From the NCBI GenBank assembly GCA_002417905.1, contig DIDB01000092.1, forward strand, positions 1 through 10,134: a stretch of 10,134 nt of DNA. Reading direction: 5' to 3'. Shown here one piece after another: positions 1 through 6,533 of this stretch. Positions within the stretch are counted from its first letter, which is position 1. Each line of letters starts with the position of its first letter. A program made the translations under genes and the position numbers. Under the pieces are notes generated by a model. It was given only the letters and a program-made list of their open reading frames with translations, was not told where the DNA came from and ran no database searches. The DNA comes from Pseudomonadaceae bacterium UBA5811 (GTDB lineage: Bacteria; Pseudomonadota; Gammaproteobacteria; Pseudomonadales; Pseudomonadaceae).

Positions 1-1
1 G

Positions 2-253
2 GGGGTCATGGGCGAAGGGGGGCCGGTCAAGGGGGGCATTGAGGGCGGGGCAGGGGGGTATCTGGCGTGGAATGGCAACAGGGATACGGCCATGGCCATC
101 CGCACCGGGGTGATTCGCGATGGTGAGCTGCATGTGCAGGCTGGTGCCGGAATTGTGGCGGACTCCCAGCCCGCCCTGGAGTGGGAGGAAACCCTGAACA
201 AGCGGCGGGCCATGTTCCGGGCCGTGGCACTGGCCGGACATCCGGAACACTGA
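2..253 (+). CDS. trpE: Anthranilate synthase component I, C-terminal end (partial)
   Basis: This is the last 83 residues of TrpE, whose 5' part lies outside the window. TrpE makes anthranilate from chorismate with TrpG-supplied ammonia, the first committed step of tryptophan synthesis in the cytoplasm. The stretch GYLAWNGN, then AIRT, GIVADS, ALEWEET and NKRRAMFRA is the signature C-terminal end of the chorismate-binding fold and is almost identical to Pseudomonas TrpE as I recall it. The gene ends at a TGA and is convergent with the next gene, 15 bases away. The first ~25 residues look wrong for the family: glycines replace expected residues of the usual D-E-L-E-P-V-K-R-G segment, and a methionine is replaced by arginine at bases 80-82. 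Each change is explained by a base miscalled as G, so I treat the amino-terminal part of this fragment as unreliable sequence rather than a diverged enzyme. Confidence 0.93.
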   Translation, partial: GVMGEGGPVKGGIEGGAGGYLAWNGNRDTAMAIRTGVIRDGELHVQAGAGIVADSQPALEWEETLNKRRAMFRAVALAGHPEH

Positions 254-268
254 GTGGGTCTTTCCGGG

Positions 269-676
269 TCAGTAGCTGCAGCCCTTGAGCCGGTTGCAGG
301 AGGTCTGGCCCCTGGTGCCTGTCGAAGACGAAAAGCGGCCCAGCACGTTCCAGCCAATTTTACGGGTCCGGCCAATCCAGACCTGTCCGTCACTGCTGAA
401 CCCGCAGAACACCTGGCCCTGCCCGGTGCTACTGCTGGTCTGGGCCCAGGACAGGCCCCGGACCGCATCATGGCCCCGCAGGAATACCGTCCGGCCCATC
501 AGTGCCATACTGTAATAATTGCCCATCAGGTCATGGCATTGCATCAGGGTGGCACTGCGGGTGCACTGGGTGGCTGCTTTGGGCAGTGCCAGGCCTGTGG
601 CCCAGGCCGTTCCGTGTGACAGCAGGCCGTACAGCAGCAACAGCCGGGCGGTTCGGCGCGGGGATTTCAGGGGCAT
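269..676 (-). CDS. Small secreted cysteine-containing protein, unknown function
   Basis: A 135-residue protein that I do not recognise. The first 26 residues look like a Sec signal peptide: basic start (K4, R7, R8, R11), a leucine-rich core (RLLLLYGLL) and an A-W-A cleavage site after residue 26. The mature part is about 109 residues with five cysteines (C38, C47, C91, C127, C133), enough for two disulfides, many Ser/Thr/Gly, and several aromatic residues in short alternating stretches that suggest a small beta-rich periplasmic or exported protein. There is no lipobox. A GGAG lies 10 bases before the ATG, a little far. It is convergent with trpE and divergent from the carbonic anhydrase-like gene, so it is probably transcribed alone. 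A very weak sigma70-like pair can be drawn upstream, not strong enough to list. Whether the Zur site about 90 bases upstream also affects this gene is unknown. The signal peptide and isolated placement make it a likely real gene. Confidence 0.72.
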   Translation of the reverse strand: MPLKSPRRTARLLLLYGLLSHGTAWATGLALPKAATQCTRSATLMQCHDLMGNYYSMALMGRTVFLRGHDAVRGLSWAQTSSSTGQGQVFCGFSSDGQVWIGRTRKIGWNVLGRFSSSTGTRGQTSCNRLKGCSY

Positions 677-753
677 GGCCTGCAGTCTCCATCAGCAGTC
701 AGGAGCGTGCATTGTGCCTTATGGGCAGGACGAATGAGGTTACGAATCCGGAT

Positions 754-781
754 TTGGACTCACCTAATGTTATGTTATAAC
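754..781 (+). promoter_or_regulatory. Probable promoter of the carbonic anhydrase-like gene
   Basis: TATAAC at 776-781 is one base from the TATAAT consensus. A poor -35 candidate, TTGGAC, lies at 754-759 with a 16-base spacer. Transcription would start near 788, about 23 bases before the ATG. The -10 lies inside the Zur-like palindrome, which is where a repressor would block RNA polymerase. The weak -35 makes the assignment tentative; the -10 and its overlap with the operator are the stronger part. Confidence 0.5.
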
Positions 782-784
782 AAT
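766..784. promoter_or_regulatory. Candidate Zur (zinc uptake regulator) operator
   Basis: The 19 bases AATGTTATGTTATAACAAT match the core of the gammaproteobacterial Zur consensus as I remember it (AATGTTATA-N-TATAACATT) at 16 of 18 defined positions, differing at 774 and 783. The inner TGTTATAACA at 773-782 is a perfect palindrome. Another ATAACA copy at 788-793 lies exactly 11 bases, one helical turn, beyond the copy at 777-782. A wider inverted repeat, TGTTATG at 768-774 and CATAACA at 787-793, is also present. The site covers the -10 and sits 26 bases before the start of a gene type known to be in Zur regulons. Zur-Zn would repress here, and zinc shortage would release the gene. A TetR-type operator is the main alternative. 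Confidence 0.75.
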
Positions 785-810
785 TGCATAACAACCCGGA
801 TGGAGTGCTT

Positions 811-1371
811 ATGATCCGCAGGAACCCCTCTGGCGATCTGCCAGTCATTGCCGAAACGGCCTACATTGATCAGACCGCCATTATTTGCGGCAAAGTAATT
901 ATCGGGGAGCATGTATTTGTAGGACCCTATGCGGTGATCCGGGCGGATGAGCTGAGTGCACAGGGTGATATGGCGCCAATTACCATTGGCGCCTGTTCCA
1001 ATATCCAGGATGGTGTCGTGATCCACTCCAAATCAGGTGCCGCTGTCACCATTGGTGAGTTCACCTCGATTGCCCATCGCTCCATTGTGCATGGTCCCTG
1101 TCAGGTTGGTGACCGGGTGTTTATTGGCTTTAACAGTGTGCTGTTCAACTGCCGGGTTGGGAATGGCAGTGTGGTCCGGCATAACTCGGTCGTGGAGGGG
1201 CTGGATATTCCGGATAATTTTTACGTGCCGCCCACCGAGCATATCGGTCCGGAGACGGATCTGTCCCTCTATCCGCCGGTACAGGTCTCGGCCTCAGAGT
1301 TTTCCGAGGACGTGGCCCAGACCAATGTGCACCTGGCTATGGCCTATAAACGCCTGCGCAACGAATTTTAG
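811..1371 (+). CDS. Gamma-class carbonic anhydrase-like protein, zinc-starvation type
   Basis: A 186-residue left-handed beta-helix protein of the gamma-carbonic anhydrase family, which in active members interconverts CO2 and bicarbonate at a metal site shared between subunits of a trimer. The three metal-ligand histidines are present (H72 in VIHSKSG, H89 in IAHRS, H94 in VHGP), as are R44, D46, Q66 and D67. Hexapeptide-type repeats run from about residue 20 to 150 (CGKVIIG, VFVGPYAVIRAD, VTIGEFTSIAHR, VFIGFNSVLFN). The start at 811 is preferred over an ATG at 784 because GGAG lies five bases upstream and because MIRRNPSGDLP matches the start of the P. aeruginosa PA5540-type protein. That subgroup is known from Zur regulons, where it sits with other zinc-independent or zinc-sparing paralogues; here it stands alone behind a Zur-like operator. 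Enzyme activity is not established for this subgroup, and it may use a metal other than zinc. It ends seven bases from the convergent EAL gene with no terminator visible. Confidence 0.92.
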   Translation: MIRRNPSGDLPVIAETAYIDQTAIICGKVIIGEHVFVGPYAVIRADELSAQGDMAPITIGACSNIQDGVVIHSKSGAAVTIGEFTSIAHRSIVHGPCQVGDRVFIGFNSVLFNCRVGNGSVVRHNSVVEGLDIPDNFYVPPTEHIGPETDLSLYPPVQVSASEFSEDVAQTNVHLAMAYKRLRNEF

Positions 1372-1378
1372 GGGCAGA

Positions 1379-3184
1379 TCAGGCCACCGGGACCAGTGAC
1401 TGGCATTCTGCTGGCCTGCGTTCCGGGGGCTGGATGAGGTAAATAGAGTTGCCGGGCTTGAGCTGCTTGGCCTGTTTTTTGGCCTGTGACGCCAGACTGG
1501 CCAGCGTGTCGGCATCCGGTTGATCCGGGGAGTCTTTTGCCAGGGCAACAATCCCGACGGACAGGGACAGCAGGGGAAAGCGTTGCAGCTGTCCCTGACG
1601 GTCCGGAGCCGTAAAGCTGCCAGACTGCAGATGCTCCGGGTTATAGAGTGGCCGGCAGCGCTGCTGGAAACTGGCAGAAAGTTGCTGGATGCGTGCCAGC
1701 CCTCCGGGCAGATCGGGTGCCAGGACCAGAATAAAATCATCACCACCGATATGCCCGACAAACTCCCGGTCAGGGCAGGCCATTTCTGTCAGGCCGTTGG
1801 CCAGGGTGACCAGGACCCGGTCGCCCTGGGCATAGCCGTAGAGATCATTGAACGGCTTGAAGTTATCGATATCGATATAACAGATCAGGGCACCCTGCCG
1901 CTGCAGTTGCAACTGGCCAAGATAGCGCTGAATGGCCAGGTTGCCGGGCAACAGGGTCAGCGGATTGGCCTGGCGGGCCTGCAGGATGGTGATTTCGGTG
2001 ATCTGCCGCAGGACATCAATGGAGCGGCCCATGCCCAGATAGCGGCCACCATCCGCAATGATGAAGTCTTCATCCATCCGGTGGCCGGGCTGGCTGGTCA
2101 GCAGCCGGCTGATCTGCTGCAGGGAGTCGCTGTGTTCAACCATCAGGAACTGGGGCTTCATCAGGCGGCTGATTGGTTTGCGGGCCAGCAGGTCGGTTGC
2201 AAAAGGCCTGAGCAGCTCCTGGGTGAACAGATGGCGGTGCACGATACCGACCGGCTGCTGCCGGCTGTTGATGACCGCCAGGGAATCCGGGCTGTCTGGC
2301 TGGCGGAAGCATTCCATAACCCGGGCAATCGGACTGGACTCCGGAATGGCTGGCTCGCGGCAGACCAGCCTGTCCAGGTTGCCATGGCCAGCATCCGGAG
2401 GCTGTCTGGCCGGCAGGGCGGACAGGCCGGACAGCTCGCAGATATTCCGGGCGGGCTGCCTGTCAGGGCGGCCCAGCAGGTATCCCTGAACCAGGCTGAT
2501 GCCGCACGCCTGAAGGACCTGCAGTTCTCCTGGGTTCTCAATGCCTTCGGCAATCAGGAGGGTTCCGGATGTCCGGGCAATACTGATGAACGCCTCCACC
2601 AGTCCGCGCCTGAACGGGTCCTGCTGGATGCCTGCAATAAAATAGCGGTCGATCTTGACATGGTCAGGCCGGAGTTCAGACCAGAGCCGCAGGGTGGCAT
2701 AGCCGGAGCCCAGGTCATCCAGGGCAATGTGCAGGCCTTGTGCCTTGCAGTGCTCCAGCCGGCTCCGGAGCTGCTCCGGCTGGAGTACCGGAAACTGCTC
2801 CGTGATTTCCAGGGTGATCCGTTGGGGTGGCAGGTCAAGCCGTTCCAGCAGTGCAAGCAGATGGGGCAGCCAGTCCGGGTTATCCAGCAGTGTGGGCGGG
2901 CTGATATTCAGGAACAGCTGGCCGGGCAGCTGCAGCCCGGCAAAGGTCTGGCAGGCTGTTTCCAGGCATAGCTGCTCCAGCCGGCCAAGATCGCCGGTCT
3001 GGCGGGCTACCCGGAACAGTTCGGCAGGTGCCTGCAGGGGGCTGTGTGCCGGGCCGCGGGACAGGGCTTCATAGCCATAAATCCGTTGTCCGGGCAGGTG
3101 GACAATGGGCTGGAAAACAGCAGTAACCTGTCGGCCATCAAGGATTTTTTGCAGCTCGGTCTGCTGCTCTTCGCTGATCCCCAT
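1379..3184 (-). CDS. EAL-CBS-CBS-GGDEF cyclic-di-GMP signalling protein
   Basis: A 601-residue cytoplasmic protein with no membrane segments, like P. aeruginosa PA3258. The EAL phosphodiesterase domain (about 15-245) has every catalytic and metal residue I expect: E39-A-L41, N93, E126 in LEITE, D156-D157 (DDLGSG), K177 in KIDR, E213 in AEGIE and Q233 in VQGY, so c-di-GMP hydrolysis to pGpG is likely. Two CBS repeats (about 270-395), which bind adenine nucleotides in other proteins, could tune it. The GGDEF domain (about 405-585) has the DIDNFK metal motif (D438) but reads GGDDF at 480-484, and there is no RxxD inhibitory site before it; it may be weakly active or a GTP-binding regulatory domain. 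The start at 3184 fits the domain edge, though only a weak GGGGAT precedes it. It lies downstream of prc on the same strand, separated by a terminator, and is therefore probably expressed separately. Confidence 0.93.
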   Translation of the reverse strand: MGISEEQQTELQKILDGRQVTAVFQPIVHLPGQRIYGYEALSRGPAHSPLQAPAELFRVARQTGDLGRLEQLCLETACQTFAGLQLPGQLFLNISPPTLLDNPDWLPHLLALLERLDLPPQRITLEITEQFPVLQPEQLRSRLEHCKAQGLHIALDDLGSGYATLRLWSELRPDHVKIDRYFIAGIQQDPFRRGLVEAFISIARTSGTLLIAEGIENPGELQVLQACGISLVQGYLLGRPDRQPARNICELSGLSALPARQPPDAGHGNLDRLVCREPAIPESSPIARVMECFRQPDSPDSLAVINSRQQPVGIVHRHLFTQELLRPFATDLLARKPISRLMKPQFLMVEHSDSLQQISRLLTSQPGHRMDEDFIIADGGRYLGMGRSIDVLRQITEITILQARQANPLTLLPGNLAIQRYLGQLQLQRQGALICYIDIDNFKPFNDLYGYAQGDRVLVTLANGLTEMACPDREFVGHIGGDDFILVLAPDLPGGLARIQQLSASFQQRCRPLYNPEHLQSGSFTAPDRQGQLQRFPLLSLSVGIVALAKDSPDQPDADTLASLASQAKKQAKQLKPGNSIYLIQPPERRPAECQSLVPVA

Positions 3185-3207
3185 GCCTGTTATCCCCGCC
3201 TGAATGT

Positions 3208-3228
3208 AAAAAGCAGCCTCCCGGCTGC
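3208..3228 (-). terminator. Rho-independent terminator after prc (possibly bidirectional)
   Basis: On the minus strand a GCAGCC / GGCTGC six-base stem with a four-base GGGA loop (3228 down to 3213) is followed directly by TTTTT (3212-3208). It lies 52 bases after the prc stop codon. On the plus strand the same stem is followed by CTTTTATT, so it could also stop leftover plus-strand transcription. It sits only 24 bases upstream of the EAL gene start. Confidence 0.8.
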
Positions 3229-3257
3229 CTTTTATTCTTGCGGATCTTCTGTGTCAG
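3229..3257 (-). promoter_or_regulatory. Probable promoter of the EAL/GGDEF gene
   Basis: On the minus strand CTGACA (3257-3252) matches the -35 consensus at five of six positions, and TAAAAG (3234-3229) matches the -10 at four of six, with a 17-base spacer. Transcription would begin near 3222, inside the prc terminator hairpin, giving a leader of about 40 bases. It is the only place between the terminator and the prc stop where a sigma70-type pair can be drawn. Confidence 0.45.
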
Positions 3258-3280
3258 TCTTATGACCAGATGTTACCGGC

Positions 3281-5425
3281 TTAGCGGAGAGCCTCGCGCC
3301 GCTCATGCAGTGCATCCAGACCAACATAGTCCAGCAGGACCTTGCCGGCCTCGGTGACAAACGCGTCATCCTCCGGTTTGGTCTGGTCCTGGCCAAGACC
3401 GGGCTCCCGGGGTTTGCGTTCTTCTTCTTCCAGGTCCTGGCGGGTCAGCAGTTTTTCACCCTTGGCCTGGCGCAGGGCATTTTCCAGCTCCAGCTGGCGT
3501 TTCTCGATGCTGGCCTGATCGGCCCGGCGTTTGGCTTCGTTCAGGGATACCGAGGTTTCCCGGGCCAGCTCTTCGGCCAGTGCCAGCCGGTTGCGGGTGT
3601 AGATAAAGTCCGGGTTGTTCTGGATCCGCTCCAGGTGGCGGTTTCTCAGTTCGGCCAGCAGCGGCTGGAAGGGGTTGCGTTCGGCATTAATGGCCGGACG
3701 GATGCTATCCCAGGGCAAGGCATGGGGCAGGGCACTTTCACCGATTTTTTTGGTATCCACACTGGCCGGATAGGTGATGTCCGGAACAATTCCCTGGTCT
3801 TGGGTGCTCTGGCCGGATACCCGGTAGAACTTGGCCAGCGTCAGTTTCAGCTCACCATGGTTCAGGGGCTGGATGCTCTGCACGGTACCCTTGCCAAAGG
3901 TCTGGCCTCCCACGATCAGGGCCCGGTGATAATCCTGCATGGCACCAGCAAAAATCTCCGAGGCCGAAGCCGACAGACGGTTGACCAGAATGGCCATGGG
4001 GCCACGGTAATAAAGATCATTGGTTTCATCAGCCAGCACATCGACCCGGCCATCACTGTTGCGAACCAGAACGGTTGGACCTTCCTTGATGAAAAGTCCG
4101 GTCAGTTCGGTGGCCTCCTGCAGGGAGCCGCCGCCATTGTTGCGCAGGTCGATGACCAGCCCATCAATGTTTTCTTTCTGCAGTCCGGCAATCAGCTTTT
4201 TCACGTCACGGGTGGTGCTTTTGTAGTCCCGGTCACCCGCCCGCAGGGCCTTGAAATCCATATAGAATGCGGGCAGCTCGATAACACCCAGCTTGTAGTC
4301 CCGGCCATTGTCCTTGAGGTGCAGGATGGAGCTGTGTGCGGCCTGCTCCTCAAGTTTGACGGCATCCCGGGTAATGGAGACGATTTTGCTGGTCTGGTCA
4401 TTGGGCGCATTGGAGGCCGGAATGATTTCCAGTCGGACCACTGATCCCCGTGGACCACGGATCAGCTTGACCACTTCATCCAGCCGCCAGCCAGTGACGT
4501 CGACCATGTCCTCGTTGGCCTGGGCAACGCCAATGATTTTGTCGGCCGGGTTGAGCTGCTTGCTCTTTTCGGCCGGGCCCGCCGGAACCAGCCGGGAAAT
4601 CTGGACGTATTCGTTGTCGTTCTGCAGAACAGCTCCGATTCCCTCCAGGGACAGGCTCATATTGATATCGAAGTTGGCAGCATTATCTGGTGACAGGTAC
4701 TGGGTGTGGGGGTCGTAGCTCTGGGCGAAGGCGTTGATGTAGGTCTGGAACACGTCTTCACTGCGGGTCTGGGCCAGACGGCTGCGCTGGTTGGTATAGC
4801 GCTTGAGCAGCAGCTCCCGGATATTTTCCGGAGTTTTTCCGGAGATTTTCAGGCGCAGAACCTCATCTTTCAGGCGCTTGCGCCACAAATCTTTCAGCTC
4901 GGCCTGATCTTTGGGCCAGGGCGCTTTGTCCCGGTCCACCATCAGCTCTTCATCCACACTAAAATCCATGTCCTTGAGCCCCTGCTTCAGCAGGGCAATG
5001 GTGTAATCAAGGCGCAGGCCCTGGCGCTCAAGGGCTTTCCGGTACATGCTGAAACCGGGTTCCAGATTGCCGCTTTTCAGGAAGTCATCAAACTGGGTAC
5101 GCCACGCATTGAAGCCCGCAACGTCAGCGGCCGTAAAGAAGCTGCGGGAAGGGTCGAGCGCCTTGAGGTAGCCATCATAGATTTCAGCTGAGCGGGCATC
5201 GTTAAGCGGCGGCTTGCTGTAATGATGGCGTTTGAGCAGCTCCACGATATTGAGGCTGGCAATGACCTGTTCGCGGTGCGGCTGCAGGTAACTCCAGTCG
5301 TTATCCGGAGTTGCTGGGCTGGCGGGCACCATGGATGGCTGGAAACCGAGCAGCAGTGCCAGAGCCGGAACGGTCAGCGAGTTTTTCATGGCGCTGGAAA
5401 AACGCAAAGCTTTGGTGTTGAGCAT
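3281..5425 (-). CDS. prc: Periplasmic tail-specific (carboxy-terminal processing) protease
   Basis: A 714-residue S41A protease of the Prc/Tsp family, which degrades or trims periplasmic proteins with nonpolar C-termini; in Pseudomonas the homologue (AlgO, PA3257) affects anti-sigma factor turnover and alginate. Order of parts: signal peptide about 1-38 (hydrophobic LTVPALALLLGF, cleavage near A-S-P-A), N-terminal helical domain about 40-240, PDZ about 255-340, protease core about 360-555, and C-terminal domain about 560-705. The catalytic residues are S487 (in SASASE) and K512 (in TFGKGT), with D498 in MQDY, at the same 11- and 25-residue spacings as E. coli Tsp S430/D441/K455. Length is normal. 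The start at 5425 agrees with a promoter whose start point is about 24 bases upstream; no Shine-Dalgarno is evident, and M13 (base 5389) is an alternative that also leaves a signal peptide. A terminator follows the stop. Confidence 0.97.
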   Translation of the reverse strand: MLNTKALRFSSAMKNSLTVPALALLLGFQPSMVPASPATPDNDWSYLQPHREQVIASLNIVELLKRHHYSKPPLNDARSAEIYDGYLKALDPSRSFFTAADVAGFNAWRTQFDDFLKSGNLEPGFSMYRKALERQGLRLDYTIALLKQGLKDMDFSVDEELMVDRDKAPWPKDQAELKDLWRKRLKDEVLRLKISGKTPENIRELLLKRYTNQRSRLAQTRSEDVFQTYINAFAQSYDPHTQYLSPDNAANFDINMSLSLEGIGAVLQNDNEYVQISRLVPAGPAEKSKQLNPADKIIGVAQANEDMVDVTGWRLDEVVKLIRGPRGSVVRLEIIPASNAPNDQTSKIVSITRDAVKLEEQAAHSSILHLKDNGRDYKLGVIELPAFYMDFKALRAGDRDYKSTTRDVKKLIAGLQKENIDGLVIDLRNNGGGSLQEATELTGLFIKEGPTVLVRNSDGRVDVLADETNDLYYRGPMAILVNRLSASASEIFAGAMQDYHRALIVGGQTFGKGTVQSIQPLNHGELKLTLAKFYRVSGQSTQDQGIVPDITYPASVDTKKIGESALPHALPWDSIRPAINAERNPFQPLLAELRNRHLERIQNNPDFIYTRNRLALAEELARETSVSLNEAKRRADQASIEKRQLELENALRQAKGEKLLTRQDLEEEERKPREPGLGQDQTKPEDDAFVTEAGKVLLDYVGLDALHERREALR

Positions 5426-5455
5426 AGTAGGCCGCTGAGATAAGAAAGCCGGTAC

Positions 5456-5484
5456 ATTATCGGTCGGGCTGGCGTGATGGTAAA
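5456..5484 (-). promoter_or_regulatory. Probable sigma70 promoter of prc
   Basis: On the minus strand TTTACC (5484-5479; four of six matches) and GATAAT (5461-5456; five of six) are separated by exactly 17 bases. The start point would fall near 5449, leaving a leader of about 24 bases before the prc ATG at 5425. The rest of the 145-base divergent gap to the quinone oxidoreductase shows no equally good promoter for the plus-strand gene; AATAAT at 5530-5535 is a possible -10 without a matching -35. Confidence 0.55.
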
Positions 5485-5570
5485 ACAGCCTGATGATGGC
5501 TGGGGCGCCGGGCCAGCAAGTGATGGGCTAATAATCCGGGGACAGAATCTGGTCTCAATATGGGGGTAGC

Positions 5571-6533
5571 ATGAAAGCATTGCAAGCAATTGAAGGACAG
5601 TTGACCTGGGCTGACAGGCCGGCTCCGGCCTGTGGTGCAGGCGAGATCCGTATCCGGGTGGCAGCGGCCGGACTGAACCGGGCAGACCTGCTGCAGCGGG
5701 CTGGTCATTATCCGCCCCCCCCCGGGGTTACGGACACCCTGGGACTGGAGTGTGCCGGCGTGGTCACCGAGGCCGGAGCGGGCAGCCGCTGGCAGGTGGG
5801 TGACCGGGTGTGCGCCCTCCTGGCGGGGGGCGGGATGGCTGAAGAGGTTGTGGTGGACGCCCGCCATGCCCTGCCGGTTCCGGGCGGTATGTCCATGGTT
5901 GGGTCCGCCGCTAGCCCGGAGGCCTATGCCACCGCCTGGCTGAACCTGTTTGAACTGGCTGCCGTACAACCGGGCGAGAAAGTGCTGCTGCATGCCGGAG
6001 CCAGTGGCGTGGGCTCTGCAGGTATCCAGTTATGCAAGGCACTGGGCAGTCCCTGCTGGGTCAGTGTGGGCTCGGCGGAGCGGCTGGCCTACTGTGAGTC
6101 ACTGGGGGCTGAGGGTGGTGTATTGCGTGGTGACGGCCTGGAGGGCCTGCGGGACTTTGCGCCCTTTGATGTCATCCTGGATCCGGTGGGGGCCAAATAT
6201 GCGCCCCTGAACCTGCAGCTGCTGGGTACCGATGGTCGCTGGGTCATTATCGGCCTGATGGGGGGGCGGGAGGTCACGCTTGATCTGGCCAGGCTGCTGA
6301 TCAAGCGCATCCGGCTGATCGGTTCGACCCTGCGCAGCCGCAGTGCAGACTCCAAGGCCGAACTGCTGGCAGATCTGGAGCAGCGGGCCTGGCCATTGTT
6401 TGCCTCGGGCCAGCTGTCACCGCGCCTGGAGCGCAGCTATGTGGCTGATGATGTCGAGGCTGCTTTTGCCGCTCTGGCCAGCAACAAGGTTTCTGGCAAG
6501 CTGGCGCTGGTCATCGATGAACAGCTGTCCTGA
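5571..6533 (+). CDS. Zinc-free NAD(P)H quinone oxidoreductase, PIG3/QOR type
   Basis: A 320-residue medium-chain dehydrogenase/reductase that uses NADPH to reduce quinones or other alpha,beta-unsaturated carbonyls in the cytoplasm. It is close to human PIG3 (TP53I3) and to P. aeruginosa PA3256. Visible features are the N-terminal GroES-like fold with ALNRAD-type motif (GLNRADLLQRAGHYPPPPG, residues about 34-52), LGLECAGVV, the nucleotide-binding loop AGASGVGSAGIQL at about 138-150, DGRWVIIGLMGG, and a C-terminal NKVSGKLAL. The structural and catalytic zinc cysteines of alcohol dehydrogenases are absent. GGGGGT lies six bases before the ATG. A run of nine C's at 5715-5723 encodes the conserved proline stretch and leaves the frame intact. 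The natural substrate cannot be told from sequence. It is divergent from prc, and its stop codon touches that of the convergent aminopeptidase gene. Confidence 0.93.
   Translation: MKALQAIEGQLTWADRPAPACGAGEIRIRVAAAGLNRADLLQRAGHYPPPPGVTDTLGLECAGVVTEAGAGSRWQVGDRVCALLAGGGMAEEVVVDARHALPVPGGMSMVGSAASPEAYATAWLNLFELAAVQPGEKVLLHAGASGVGSAGIQLCKALGSPCWVSVGSAERLAYCESLGAEGGVLRGDGLEGLRDFAPFDVILDPVGAKYAPLNLQLLGTDGRWVIIGLMGGREVTLDLARLLIKRIRLIGSTLRSRSADSKAELLADLEQRAWPLFASGQLSPRLERSYVADDVEAAFAALASNKVSGKLALVIDEQLS

Noticed and set aside
242..267. CCGGAA / TTCCGG inverted repeat at the trpE end, as a possible terminator between trpE and the small secreted gene
   Set aside because: Six base pairs, a 14-base loop and no T-tract on either side; CCGG words are very common in this DNA.
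784..811. Earlier ATG at 784 for the carbonic anhydrase-like gene
   Set aside because: It lies inside or beside the Zur-like operator, has no Shine-Dalgarno and adds residues absent from the family; ATG 811 has GGAG five bases upstream.
1520..2971. Long open plus-strand frame (483 codons) antisense to the EAL/GGDEF gene, with similar long antisense frames over prc, the aminopeptidase, rluA and minD
   Set aside because: High third-position GC leaves the opposite strand open; the translations show no domains, and the minus-strand products are unmistakable known families.
5499..5517. GCTGG / CCAGC inverted repeat in the prc-quinone oxidoreductase gap as a regulatory site
   Set aside because: Only five base pairs, built from words that recur throughout the window.
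5715..5723. Run of nine C's in the quinone oxidoreductase gene as a possible frameshift site
   Set aside because: It encodes the family's conserved proline stretch, and the frame before and after it matches PIG3-like proteins.
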